From the NCBI GenBank assembly GCA_022495995.1, contig JAFEMH010002579.1, forward strand, positions 1 to 64,000: 64,000 bases of DNA, in the 5' to 3' direction. Below, in pieces: positions 54,843 to 64,000 of this stretch (positions are counted from its first letter, which is position 1; the number at the start of each line of letters is the position of its first letter). Source of the DNA: Adenophora triphylla var. japonica. Lineage: Eukaryota; Streptophyta; Magnoliopsida; Asterales; Campanulaceae. The translations under genes and the position numbers were made by a program. The notes under the pieces were generated by a model. The model searched no databases. It was not told the origin of the DNA and saw only the letters and a list, made by a program, of their open reading frames with translations.

Positions 54843-57673
54843 ATGGAAGCAAGATTGAGGCGGAGGGGTCGACATAGAAGGATCGACAATGAGAGAAAGA
54901 GGCTTAAGAGGACGGTGCGAACGACCACTCTTCCTATGGATCCGACAGAGTTTTACAAAGCTCGGGATAGCCATAAATCCAAGGAGGGGATAGCGAGGAA
55001 GGTAAGCATCCTCTAAATTCCTTTGAATTTTAGAATTTTCATTCTTGAAATTTTGGAATTTTGATATGAATTGAGTTAGGGTTCTTGGTGCCCGTTTTGG
55101 GGCTTTTGACCTTGCGATGCCCTTTATGGGTAGACAACATAGAAATTTTGGTAGAAAAATTCCATGTCTAGGGGCGTTTTCCAAAATTAAAGTGAGTTTA
55201 ATTTAGGACGGAGTAATTTTGAAAGTGTTTGAAAGTTCCGGGTTCGACGGGTTTTTCGACACGATTTTGAAAGTTTCGAGTTTGATGGGTTTTTCGAAAT
55301 GTTTTGAAAGTTCCGGGTTTGACGGGATTTTCGAAATGTTTTGAAAGTTTTGGGTTTGACGGGTTTTTCAACTTGGATTTGAAAGTTCCGGGTTTGATGG
55401 GTTTTTCGAATTGTTTTGAAAGTTCCAGGTTTGACGGGTTTTTCGAAATGTTTTGAAAGTTGCGGGTTTGATGGGGTTTTCAAAATGACTTGTACATTTG
55501 TGGGATTTCGAACCATTAATATTCCGACTGGGACGGAAATATTTTAGGGAAATGAACCGTTAATGAATGAGATTTTGAAACTTGAACCGTTAATACTCCG
55601 ATTGGGACGGAAATATTTTAGGGAATGATTGAATTATATCTTTGTGTCGATATGTTTTTGTGATTTTGACATGTGCATGTGCATTTTGTGTATGTTATCC
55701 TGTAGTAAAATACCTTTGTTGTGTTTACCTGCAGGGGCGAGAATCGGTTGCCGTGTCCACTACCAAGAGTAGGGGAGATGTTGAGGCTGTCCGCGAGCTA
55801 TGGGAAATGTTCCCAGATGTGGCTCGTGATGGAGAGAGGAGTCTACAGCAGTTCGTGATAGACTCTGGCCTGGGAGGCTTTATCAGCGCGGTGGCTGTGG
55901 TGGCTTCGACACAGAGGGTTAAGGTGCTCCATGTCGCTTTGAGCTAGTATTGGTGGGATACGACCCACACATTTCACTTTAGGTGGGGGGAGGCATCAGT
56001 GACTCCCATGGACTTCGCCGCGATTACCGGGTTGTCGTTCCGAGGCAATCCTATAGAGTGGTTTGATGGTTTTACCAGGGAGCAGCTGTCGGGAGTGCTT
56101 GGTTTTGACATTATGGATGCCAGGGGCCTTGGTATTCGGTACGGGCCGATGGAGGCGCATTTGAGGAGGGGGATAGATGAGTATCTGGCTGGCTCCGAGA
56201 GGATGACAACTGATTGCTTGGCTAGGGGGTTTTTGTGGTTTTCATTGTCAGCAACCCTTTTTCCCAATGCTGACACAACGTGTCAGTTTGCTTTGCTTGG
56301 CTCCCTAATTGATCTGGAGGCCGTGAGGGGTTTTGCTTGGGGAGAAGCTGGTCTAGCCGAGCTTTTCTTTGCCTTAGACAGGTGTTCCCGGGGGGAGGAA
56401 AACTCGTTCTGTTGCTTTCAGTTCGTGCTAGACCTGAGTCTCCTTCTTTTTCTCTTCCTTGTCTCGCTTGTACTTGTATGTATCTGCTTTGTAGCTGATA
56501 TAACTTTCCTGGCATTTTACAGGTGTGGTGCTTTGAGGTGTTTCACCCACATCGGTGGACCACCAGGGAGGCGTATGCTCCTTTGTTTCCTACAATTCTA
56601 ACTTGGCAGAAGGTGGCTAGGAAGCCGGTGAAGTCAAGGGAGAGTACCCATGTGACTTATGAGGAGGTGTCTTTGACTCTGTACCGAGACTTTTCCCGCG
56701 GATCAACTTGACTTGGTGGAGCCGGTTTGATCAGGCTGTTGTACAGGCTGCTAGGGAGGTGACAAGTCAGCAAAAGCTGCTAGTGGGGCTTCACTGTGAC
56801 GTCATATATCTTGGCGAGAGGGTGTCTTGCCAGTACGCTCCGGGATCTCGTCCCTTGGTTCCGAGGGATCCGCCTCTTCACATGCAGTTTCCTATGTCCA
56901 TAGCTGAGGAGGAGTTGCAGCGATACAGGCAGGGAGTGCCTCACGTCGAGAACATCATTGAGGATGCTGACTACGACATCTTTCGGAGGACGAGGCTGAG
57001 GAGCCCATAGGTGATGGCCAAAGAGGGTGAGGACCCTACGCTTCCCAGAGATTATTCGCTCCCCCGCACTCGCTTTGCATTCAAGGGCGTAGGTGGTTCT
57101 CGCAGGCGGCTGACGATTCCCATCCCGGAGCAGGCGAGACCTCAATACAGAGTAGAACCCAGTGCTTTGGTGAGTATTTTTGTTGCTTTTCTGTACTTGT
57201 AGTAGCATTCTGCAAATGTTGCATCTGTGCTGTACTGTCTGTCTTTTGATGGATTTCCTGGTTTGCAAGTTTTTGGCCGTACATACGATCAGGCCGTCAG
57301 ACGTTTGGATGGGATGACTGGATTCGCTAGGAGGCTTGTTAACTTCCTACGGTGCAGTTCTCGGAGGAGTGCGGCTGTTCATGAGCCGATGCCTTCCCGA
57401 CCGTCTGTCGCGAGAGACTCATCTGCTTCCACGGCTGGTGTTATAGATGTTGGGCGGGGCTTTGGCCAGTTCTCTAGTGAGACTGCTGGATTTGGGGCTT
57501 GCCACTCCTCGTATTCGGGATACGAGCCTGGGGAGTCTTTGGGAGCACAGGCGCGAAGCCGTCACTTCTCGTACTCTGGCTTTGATGAGTTCGTGGATTA
57601 TTTGCCTACCACGGATTCTGCTTCTGCGGGGCAGTATGCTGAGTGCTCGGATGACGAGCTGGAATCTGAGTAG
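54843..57673 (+). pseudogene. Plant mobile domain gene of B, four exons
   Basis: Antisense to B. Exons: 54843-55001 (159 nt), 55735-56433, 56523-57169, 57269-57673 (405 nt, ends DDELESE and TAG). PMD motifs: HTFHFRWGEASVTPMDFAAI, LGFDIMDARGLGIRYGPMEA, FLWFSLSATLFPNADTTCQF, WGEAGLAELFFALDRCSRGE, then VWCFEVFHPHRW. Lesions: TAG at 55945-55947 (GAG in A), the intron 2 donor is CT instead of GT at 56434, a one-base loss near 56700, TAG at 57008-57010, and the intron 3 acceptor is AA instead of AG at 57267-57268. The G-run (55984-55990) is in frame here. Confidence 0.82.
55216..55490. repeat. Minisatellite in PMD intron 1 (B)
   Basis: About seven copies of a 36-38 bp unit with GAAAGTTCCGGGTTTGACGG + GTTTTTCGAAATGTTTT, the reverse complement of the P intron array at 32822-33092. 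Confidence 0.9.
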
Positions 57674-58118
57674 TCCCGTTGATTCTTTTAGACAATTGTG
57701 TGCATTGACAGTAACAGATATTGTTTGTACTTAAAAGGCCCTTGGGGCGAACTTTCGTACACTTTGAATATTTATTATGATTAATTTTTACTTATTCTTG
57801 GCAGATAAGTAAGTAGGTTGATCAAAAATAAATAATAACATGAGATGCATTGAACAATAAAATTTGAGCTGGCAAAATTTATATCTATATGCACTGTTAT
57901 TTATTAATTGAACTGTTGTACGAGCCCGGGGCGGATGTGGTATTTGCAATGAGTGAATTGATCATGGGTTGGCATGTTTTGGTCAAGGCATGAATAGGAC
58001 TGTCTTTAGAAATGCTGAGGGACATTGGTGCAGCAAGGCTGCAGGTTTGACTTGGCAGATAAGCAAGCTGAATTCTGTTTCTCTCTCAAATACTTTGAAG
58101 TTTCCTTTGTTTTCCATG

Positions 58119-59616
58119 GCCATGTTTCCAAGATTGTCGTCTCAGATGCAAGAGCAATTTTTGGAAAGGTTCAAGACGTGGGTACAGCACCACACGAGGC
58201 AAAATAAGGAGTTTTTCGAGGGTTGTTATAGGATGAGGGCGGTTTGGGCTTTGAAGGAGCTTGCGTCGGATTGGGACCTTTTGAGAGCTGCGACTCATTT
58301 CTGGAACGAAAGGAGGCACATGTACAACTTCTCATATAACGAGATTATGCCCACGCTTGAGGATTTTCGGGCTATCCTTGGAGGACCTGAGGTGGAGCAG
58401 ATTGTTCTTCCTTTGACGGGCGGCCTGACCACCGTTGAGAAGTTGATGTCCCTGCTTGGCGTTTTGGCTGAAGAAGTATACGGGATGCTGATACCGAATA
58501 CTGATCATGTTGACATTTCGGGGCTGCCCGATAGGTTTGCTGGTGTTGATGGGAGCGTTGCTGCATGGGACGCTTTTGCTATGTGCGCGATTGCTACTCT
58601 GTTCACATTCACGTCCTTGGGGGTATGCCACCACAGTGTTCTGGACCTGGTGAGGCAGTGCCGGAGTGGAGGGGATATCGTACCCTTGATCTTGGGCGAA
58701 ACATTCCTTGGCATAGGTCGGATGGCGACCGATAGCCGATACATGTGGGGAGGAAGTCCCGCTATGCTTACTTTGTGGTTGAGGGAGTGGTTGAAAGTGA
58801 TGCCCGAGGTACCAGCGATATGTGATCCATGGTCTTTCTCTCGGCGACCCTTGGTGATAGGAGGTAGTCAGGCTGACTAGGAGCTTTGGATGGCCAAACT
58901 CCGTACACATCGTCTGCGATGGTAGGTTCCTCACCGGAAGTTGCAGACTTGTCGGACCGTTCAGGAGGGTCTCTTTCATTGTCAGAGTTCCGGGGCTGTC
59001 CCAGTCTTCTTTCTATTTTCCATCGTTGGTGCTGCGGCAGTTCGGGCTGGAGCAGGTTCCATTGACGGGCTTGAGTGATGCCACTACCTTTGAGGTGGGA
59101 TCGCTCTTCATGGATGATCCTTCGACGTCATTGCTTTTCATGCAGTTGTGGAAATATGCATTTTTTCCTGCCAGGGTTCTCTTTCACCGGAGAGGGGGCA
59201 CTGTTCTGTCCACTCGATATTTGAACTGGTACGAGGAGTGTATAGGGGAGACACAAATGGCTCTTCTGTGGAGATGAATTGAGCTATTGGGCCTTGACCG
59301 TCGTGACAACTCGACTTTGAGGAGGGCCGAAGCGATGGTTAATCCTCAGGATAGTACAAGGGATGACATGGCTGACTATGAGGCCAATGCTAGTCAGATG
59401 GCCGATCAGAGCACGGATATGGTGACACGAAGAGAGGCAGCTCGTGATAGAGCTAGGGAAAGGGCTGTGTTGGCGGCCACAGGTTTGACAGAGGCGTCGG
59501 GAAGGGTCCCAGAGCCAGGTAGAAGGACTACGGGGATATTTCTTGTGAAGGCAAAGAATACCCGCCGTGGGAAAGGGAAAGGGAGGAAAGATGAAGGACC
59601 GAGTACGAGTGACTAG
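58119..59616 (+). pseudogene. DUF7745-like antisense gene of B
   Basis: Best copy of this gene. ATG 58119 (MAMFPRLSSQMQEQFLERFK) is chosen because sequence upstream is not conserved in P; the frame is open from 57969. Blocks: TLEDFRAILGGPEVE (about 58350), GGLTTVEKLMSLLGVLAEE, DIVPLILGETFLGIGRM, WGGSPAMLTLWLREWLK. A TAG at about 58878 and frame changes split off the C-terminal parts 59026-59277 (FEVGSLFMDDPSTSLLFMQL) and 59287-59616 (basic tail, ends STSD). No intron is needed. The L-x-E-T-F block suggests DUF7745; function unknown. Confidence 0.65.
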
Positions 59617-59857
59617 GTTGACCTTCCTGTTCGGAATATCCACCCACTGTCATTGCAGACACATTAATTTGATTAAGTGTTTTGTTGTTGTTTTGCTAGC
59701 GTGTATCGAGTCAAGAGTAGACCGTGCTTGAGCTCATCAATGATTGTTTTAACTGTAATAAATATGTAGGTTAAATTTAAGAGTTTTTCGAAACACAAGC
59801 GATTGGTGTTGTATTTGAAATTTTATTTGTTTTTGAGACCGAACCAATGATGGCTGC

Positions 59858-59904
59858 CTACGTTCCCATTTTTCAATTGGACTAATGGGCTCAGGTCACC
59901 GTAG
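59858..59904 (-). other. CTACG...CGTAG hairpin motif after pol (B)
   Basis: Outer arms CTACG (59858-59862) and CGTAG (59900-59904); inner arms CCCATT (59865-59870) and AATGGG (59884-59889). Compared with P (CCCCTT/AAGGGG) two facing bases changed together. Confidence 0.7.
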
Positions 59905-60049
59905 TTCGACACTTTAAGTGAAATTTGAAAAGAGATGAAAAGTGCGACCCTATTTTTTACCTAGATCATTTTCGGGAATGTATCTAGTTAGCACTTTGAT
60001 TTTACTGATTGGCGGTGTATGGGGAAGGAGAGTTGAGTCGTGTTCTTCC

Positions 60050-60472
60050 TCAAACGAAGTATCTGCGGAGCTTGCTTCCGTTTACTGGGTTGACAAAAGG
60101 GTTCCCATCCAAATCTGATAACATCATGGCTCCTCCGGAGAAGATTATTTGTACCACGAATGGGCCTATCCAGGTAGGTTCCCACTTTTCGAGGGGATTG
60201 GTCTGTGTAGGAGGCTTTTCCTTAGGCACCAAGTCGCCTTCTCTGATGTCTCGGGTCTTGACTTTCTTATCAAATGCTCGGGCCATTCTTCTTTAGTAGG
60301 CACGAGTATGTTCCATGGCTTTCAATCCTTGCTCGTTGAGTAGAGCTAGTTCGTCGTGACGGCTTTGGAGCCATTTGACTTCATTGATTCCATTTTCCAA
60401 GAGGACTCAGAGGGATAGAATTTCCAATTCAACTACTAACATCACTTCCATTCCGTATGTGAGTGCGAAAGG
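60050..60472 (-). pseudogene. Integrase C-terminus of B
   Basis: Minus strand, homologous to 27860-28282 of P. It starts at PFALTYGMEVM near the copia insertion, has a stop in LEILSL*VLLENG, then RMARAFDKKVKTRDIREGDL and WIGPFVVQIIFSGGAMM, ending KLRRYFV. The upstream pol is beyond the copia insertion or lost. Confidence 0.85.
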
Positions 60473-61066
60473 TGTTGGGTTTTGGGGTTACAAACGCAGC
60501 GAAAGATTTAACATCAAAACCCTAGCCCTAAGATCCGTCTAGCATGAAAATATTAGAAATTAATATGAGATAGAATTTACATACCTTGAATGCGATGAAG
60601 TTTAACTTGAATTCGAATCTGAAAAACGAATCTCAAAACTAATATCAAAACCGTTGATGAAGGTTTTGATCTTCTCCTTGTTCTTCAATGTGATGAATTG
60701 ATCCAAGCCTTAGGTGATAACGTAACCACCCTCTAATGGTAATCCACACGCGAACGAACCAAGAACACCTTCTTGTTGGATTTCTAGACGATCCTCTTGA
60801 TTATTGAAACACTTTTCAATAATCTATGGCTGTTTATGGAATTGAATCTAGGGTGTTTTGATCTTTGATTCTCAATCAAAATCAAGGAATTTGTATTTCC
60901 AAGGCCCTAAAATTCGTGTATGACTGCTAGGGAAAAAGGACCTATTTATACTTTATAAATAGCCCTAACAATTAGGGAGAAAAGTCCTTTTTGAAGCAAA
61001 AACGGATTGCTGAAACGGGACATGGGCGGTCGCCCACCAAGGGTTGGGCGGTCGCCCAGTTGTACA
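60473..61066 (-). repeat. Copia LTR fragment at the junction (copy 2)
   Basis: Starts TGTTGGGTTTTGGGG at 60473, after AAAGG (60468-60472, possible target duplication). The first 130 bp match 1456-1590. By TATA orientation and by comparison with copy 1 it is read on the minus strand, yet the coding sequence that follows is on the plus strand. The right edge, near 61066, is where gag-like coding begins. Confidence 0.7.
60942..61058 (-). promoter_or_regulatory. TATA and two palindromes in copia LTR fragment
   Basis: Minus-strand GTATAAATAG lies near 60942-60951, with a second TATA-like site at 60952-60962. Upstream are two perfect 14-bp hairpins TGGGCGGTCGCCCA at 61023-61036 and 61045-61058. 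Confidence 0.55.
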
Positions 61067-64000
61067 GCCTAAGACAAAAGTTGCCGATGCCAAAGAGGCT
61101 CCAAAGGCATCTCAAAAGGATGCGGTTTGCTACCATTGCCAAGAGGTTGGACATTGGAAGCGCAACTGCAAGGCTTACAAGGAAGGCCTAAAGGCGAAGA
61201 AGAGCAATGCGATTGCTACTACTTCAGATATCTATATGATAGATATTTTCCTTTCTGTTTCTAGTTCATGGGTATTAGATACGGATGTGGATCTCACATT
61301 TGTTTAAATGTGCAGGGACTGAGAAATAGGAAGCTACTCAAACAAGGTGAAGTTGACCTGCGTGTTGGGAATGGAGCAAGAGTTGCTGCATTAGCCGTAG
61401 GGACATATGATGTAACTTTACCTAGTGGCTTAGTACTTGTTTTGAACAATTGTTACTATTTTCCGGATTTGAGTAGGAATATTATTTCTGTTTCTTGTTT
61501 GGATAATGAGGGGTATAATTTTCTTATTTCGAATAAGAAGTTTTATATTATTTAAATGATATGCTTTATGGTATTGAAATTTCATTTAATGGCCTTTATG
61601 TTCTTGATGTTGATGAGAAACAAGATAGTGTTGAAAATGTTTATCATGTGGATAAGAAATCTAAACCGAATGACGTGAACAACTCGTTCATGTGGCATTT
61701 CCGGCTTGGTCATATAAATGAGAAACGCATTTCTAAACTCCACAAAGATGGAATGTTAGACTCACATGATTATGAATCATATGAGATATGCGAATCTTGT
61801 CTATTGGGTAAAATGACCAAACCACCCTACACTAAGAGTAGTGAAAGGGCTAGTGACTTATTGGGCCTAATACATACTGGTGTATGCGGACCAATAAGCA
61901 GCATTGCTAGGGGAGGATTTTGGTATTTCATTACATTCACTGATGACTTATCTAGATATGGCTATGTCTATCTGATGAAGTCAAAGAGTGAATCATTTGA
62001 GATGTTTAGAACATTTCAAAATGAAGTACAAAATCAACTTGGCAAAACAATTAAAGCACTTCGATCCGATCGTGGTGGTGAGTATTTGAACCAAGAGTTT
62101 GACAATCATCTCAAAAACTGTGGAATTGTTTCAGAGTTGACTCCACCCGAAATGCCACAATGGAATGGTGTTTCTGAGAGGAGGAATAGAACCCTATTAG
62201 ATATGGTTCGTTTGATGATGAGTCAAGTAGACCTTCCTATATCCTTTTGGGGACATGCAATAGAGACTGCTGCGTTCACACTGAACAGAGTCCCTACTAA
62301 ATCGGCTCCTAAAACCCCACATGAGATGTGGCATGGAAGAAAACCTAGTTTGTCTTTCATGAAGATTTGGGGTTGCAAAGCTTATGTGAAGAGACTTGTA
62401 TCTGATAAGTTAGCACCTAAATCTGATAAGGTTATTTTCGTTGGTTACCCTAAGGAAACCAAGATGTATTACTTTTAAAACCGCATTGAGAACAAAGTGT
62501 TTGTTGCTCAATATGGTACTTTTCTTGAGAAACAGTTTCTCAATAAAGCATCTAGTGGGAGTAAAATTGATCTTGAAGAAGTTCAAGAACCCGAAAATAA
62601 CATGAAACCAATAGTAGAAACTGAACCAACTTCACAAGAAGTTGTGGAACCGGTTCAAGATCCACAAGTCCATCGTAGATCGGATAGGTTACGATCCGCA
62701 CCAGAGAGATATGGATTTCTCATGTCGGAAAGTAATGAAGTGGAAGTCATTGAGAATGACGAGCCTACTTCCTATCAAGAGGCTATGTTTGATCCCGATT
62801 CGGATAAATGGTTAGAAGCCATGAAGTCCGAATTGCAATCCATGTCGGATAATCAAGTTTGGAACTTGATTGAGCCACCCGAAGGTGTAAAAACCATAGG
62901 GTGCAAGTGGGTTTTCAAGAAGAAAACTGACATAGATGGGAAGGTGCATACTTATAAGGCTAGGCTTGTAGCAAAGGGATATAGGCAAACTCATGGTGTA
63001 GACTATGATGAAACCTTCTCGCCTGTTGCCATGCTTAAGTCTGTTAGAATTTTGATTCCCATAGCCACATATTATGACTATGATATATGGAAAATGGATG
63101 TCAAAATCGCTTTCCTTAATGGAAAACTGCTAGAGGATGTGTATATGACACAACCCGAAGATTTTGTAGATCCACAAAATTCCAGTAAGGTGTGCAAGTT
63201 GCAAAGATCCATTTATAGATTGAAGCAAGCTTCTAGGAGTTGGAATCTTTGGTTCGTTGAGAAAATCAAAGAGTTTGGTTTTATCAAGAACGAAGATGAA
63301 CCTTGTGTATACATGAAATTCAATGAGAGCGTTGTGCTATTTCTCTTGTTGTATGTTGATGATATCTTACTCATTGGAAATGACATTCCTGCACTTGAGA
63401 CTGTCAAGTCTTGGTTAGGGAAGTGTTTTTCAATGAAAGATATGGGCGAAGCCTCTTACATCCTTGGTATTAAGATCTATAGAGATAGATCAAAGAGGAT
63501 CATTGGTTTGAGTCAAAGTACCTACATTGACAAGGTTCTTAGAAGATTCAAGATGGAAAATTCAAAGAGATGAAACTTGCCAATGGGTTATGGTGTTACT
63601 ATTAGTAAGACTCCGTGTCCTAAGACAACTGATGAGCGAAAGAGGATGAATGATATTCCATACGCTTCGGCTATTGGTTCTATCATGTACGCTATGATTT
63701 GTACTAGACCCGACGTCTCGTATGCTTTGAGCATGACAAGTCGTTACCAATCTGATCCGGGTGAAAACCATTGGATGGCAGTCAAGAAGATCCTAAAGTA
63801 CTTATGAAGGACTAAAGATGCGTTCTTGGTATTTGGAGGGATGGAAGAAGATCTTGTTGTAAGAGGTTACACAGATGCTAGCTTCCAAACCGACAAGGAT
63901 GATTTCCGATCGCAGTCGGGACTTGTGTTTATGCTTAACGGAGGTGCGATATGTTGGAAGAGTTCCAAACAGAGTACTATTGCCGATTCTATTACTGAGG
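61067..64000 (+). pseudogene. Ty1/copia polyprotein (copy 2), Tork-like, runs off the edge
   Basis: Order: gag knuckle CYHCQEVGHWKRNC (61127), protease SWVLDT with a one-base loss before GCGSHICLN (61265-61300), pre-integrase WHFRLGHINEKRISKLHKDG with C-x2-C (61690-61810), integrase core TDDLSRYG, SDRGGEY, ERRNRTL (61940-62200), RT CKWVFKKKTDIDGK (62910), LKQASRSWN, LLLYVDDILLIGND (63340), RNase H GYTDASFQTDKDDFRSQSG (63865-63925). Lesions: a frameshift near 61550, TAA at 62476, TGA at 63571 and TGA at 63805. Otherwise well preserved, so younger than copy 1. Confidence 0.92.

Larger units (their letters stand above)
46510..60472 (-). mobile_element. Minus-strand Tat element B, nested in A
   Basis: From left to right: 3' LTR (46510-48763), hairpin motif, repeats, a hAT insertion (49621-54250), plus-strand PMD gene (54843-57673), plus-strand DUF7745-like gene (58119-59616), hairpin motif and the integrase C-terminus (60050-60472, minus). 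It is cut at 60472 by a copia LTR. GCTCC (46505-46509) is the left target duplication. Confidence 0.85.

Noticed and set aside
54843..59616. PMD and DUF7745-like genes as ordinary host genes
   Set aside because: They recur in three and two copies, always antisense to Tat sequence at the same place, and are degraded like the element around them.

Overview
This is a block of plant heterochromatin made almost entirely of nested transposable elements. No host gene, rRNA, tRNA or CRISPR array is supported. The plant origin follows from the families present: Ty3/gypsy Athila- and Tat-type elements, Tork-like Ty1/copia, a hAT transposon with BED and dimerisation domains, and plant mobile domain (PMD) and DUF7745-like genes. 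An angiosperm, probably a eudicot, is likely; the species cannot be named.

Layout, left to right. 1-1455 is an Athila-type protease-RT fragment on the minus strand. It is cut by a decayed minus-strand copia element (3' LTR 1456-2894, pol to about 5880). 6451-9070 is a decayed plus-strand Tat-like gag-protease. At 10255-21272 sits a minus-strand LTR element with both LTRs, a tRNA-type primer site, a GAAC target duplication, one gag fragment and about 3 kb of minisatellites. 21273-37342 is a plus-strand Tat element (here P): protease, G-patch-like segment, RT, two RNase H regions and integrase, then two genes on the opposite strand (DUF7745-like and PMD), minisatellites and a 3' LTR. 37343-41661 holds fragments: copia LTR pieces, another Tat LTR (D), and the 5' end of a minus-strand element (C). 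Element A (minus) is inserted in the LTR of C, and element B (minus) in the antisense PMD exon of A. B carries a hAT transposon (49621-54250), which itself contains a solo LTR with an exact 5-bp target duplication. B is cut at 60472 by copia sequence that runs to the window end.

The Tat copies P, A and B share one plan. Sense gag-pol is followed by an antisense block with an intron-containing PMD gene whose exon lengths are conserved, then by minisatellites, a hairpin motif (CTACG...CGTAG) about 115-180 nt from the LTR, and the LTR. All Tat coding regions are broken by frameshifts or stops.

The most interesting signal is regulatory. Upstream of the TATA box of every readable LTR here (copia and gypsy alike), and probably of the hAT gene, lie two or three copies of a short palindrome. 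Its sequence differs between elements. In P and B the LTR version matches the palindrome about 150 bp upstream of the antisense PMD gene; A matches only roughly. The LTRs also hold tandem hairpins with constant loops and arms that change in a compensatory way. These patterns suggest element-specific recognition sites and selected RNA structures. All are read by eye.
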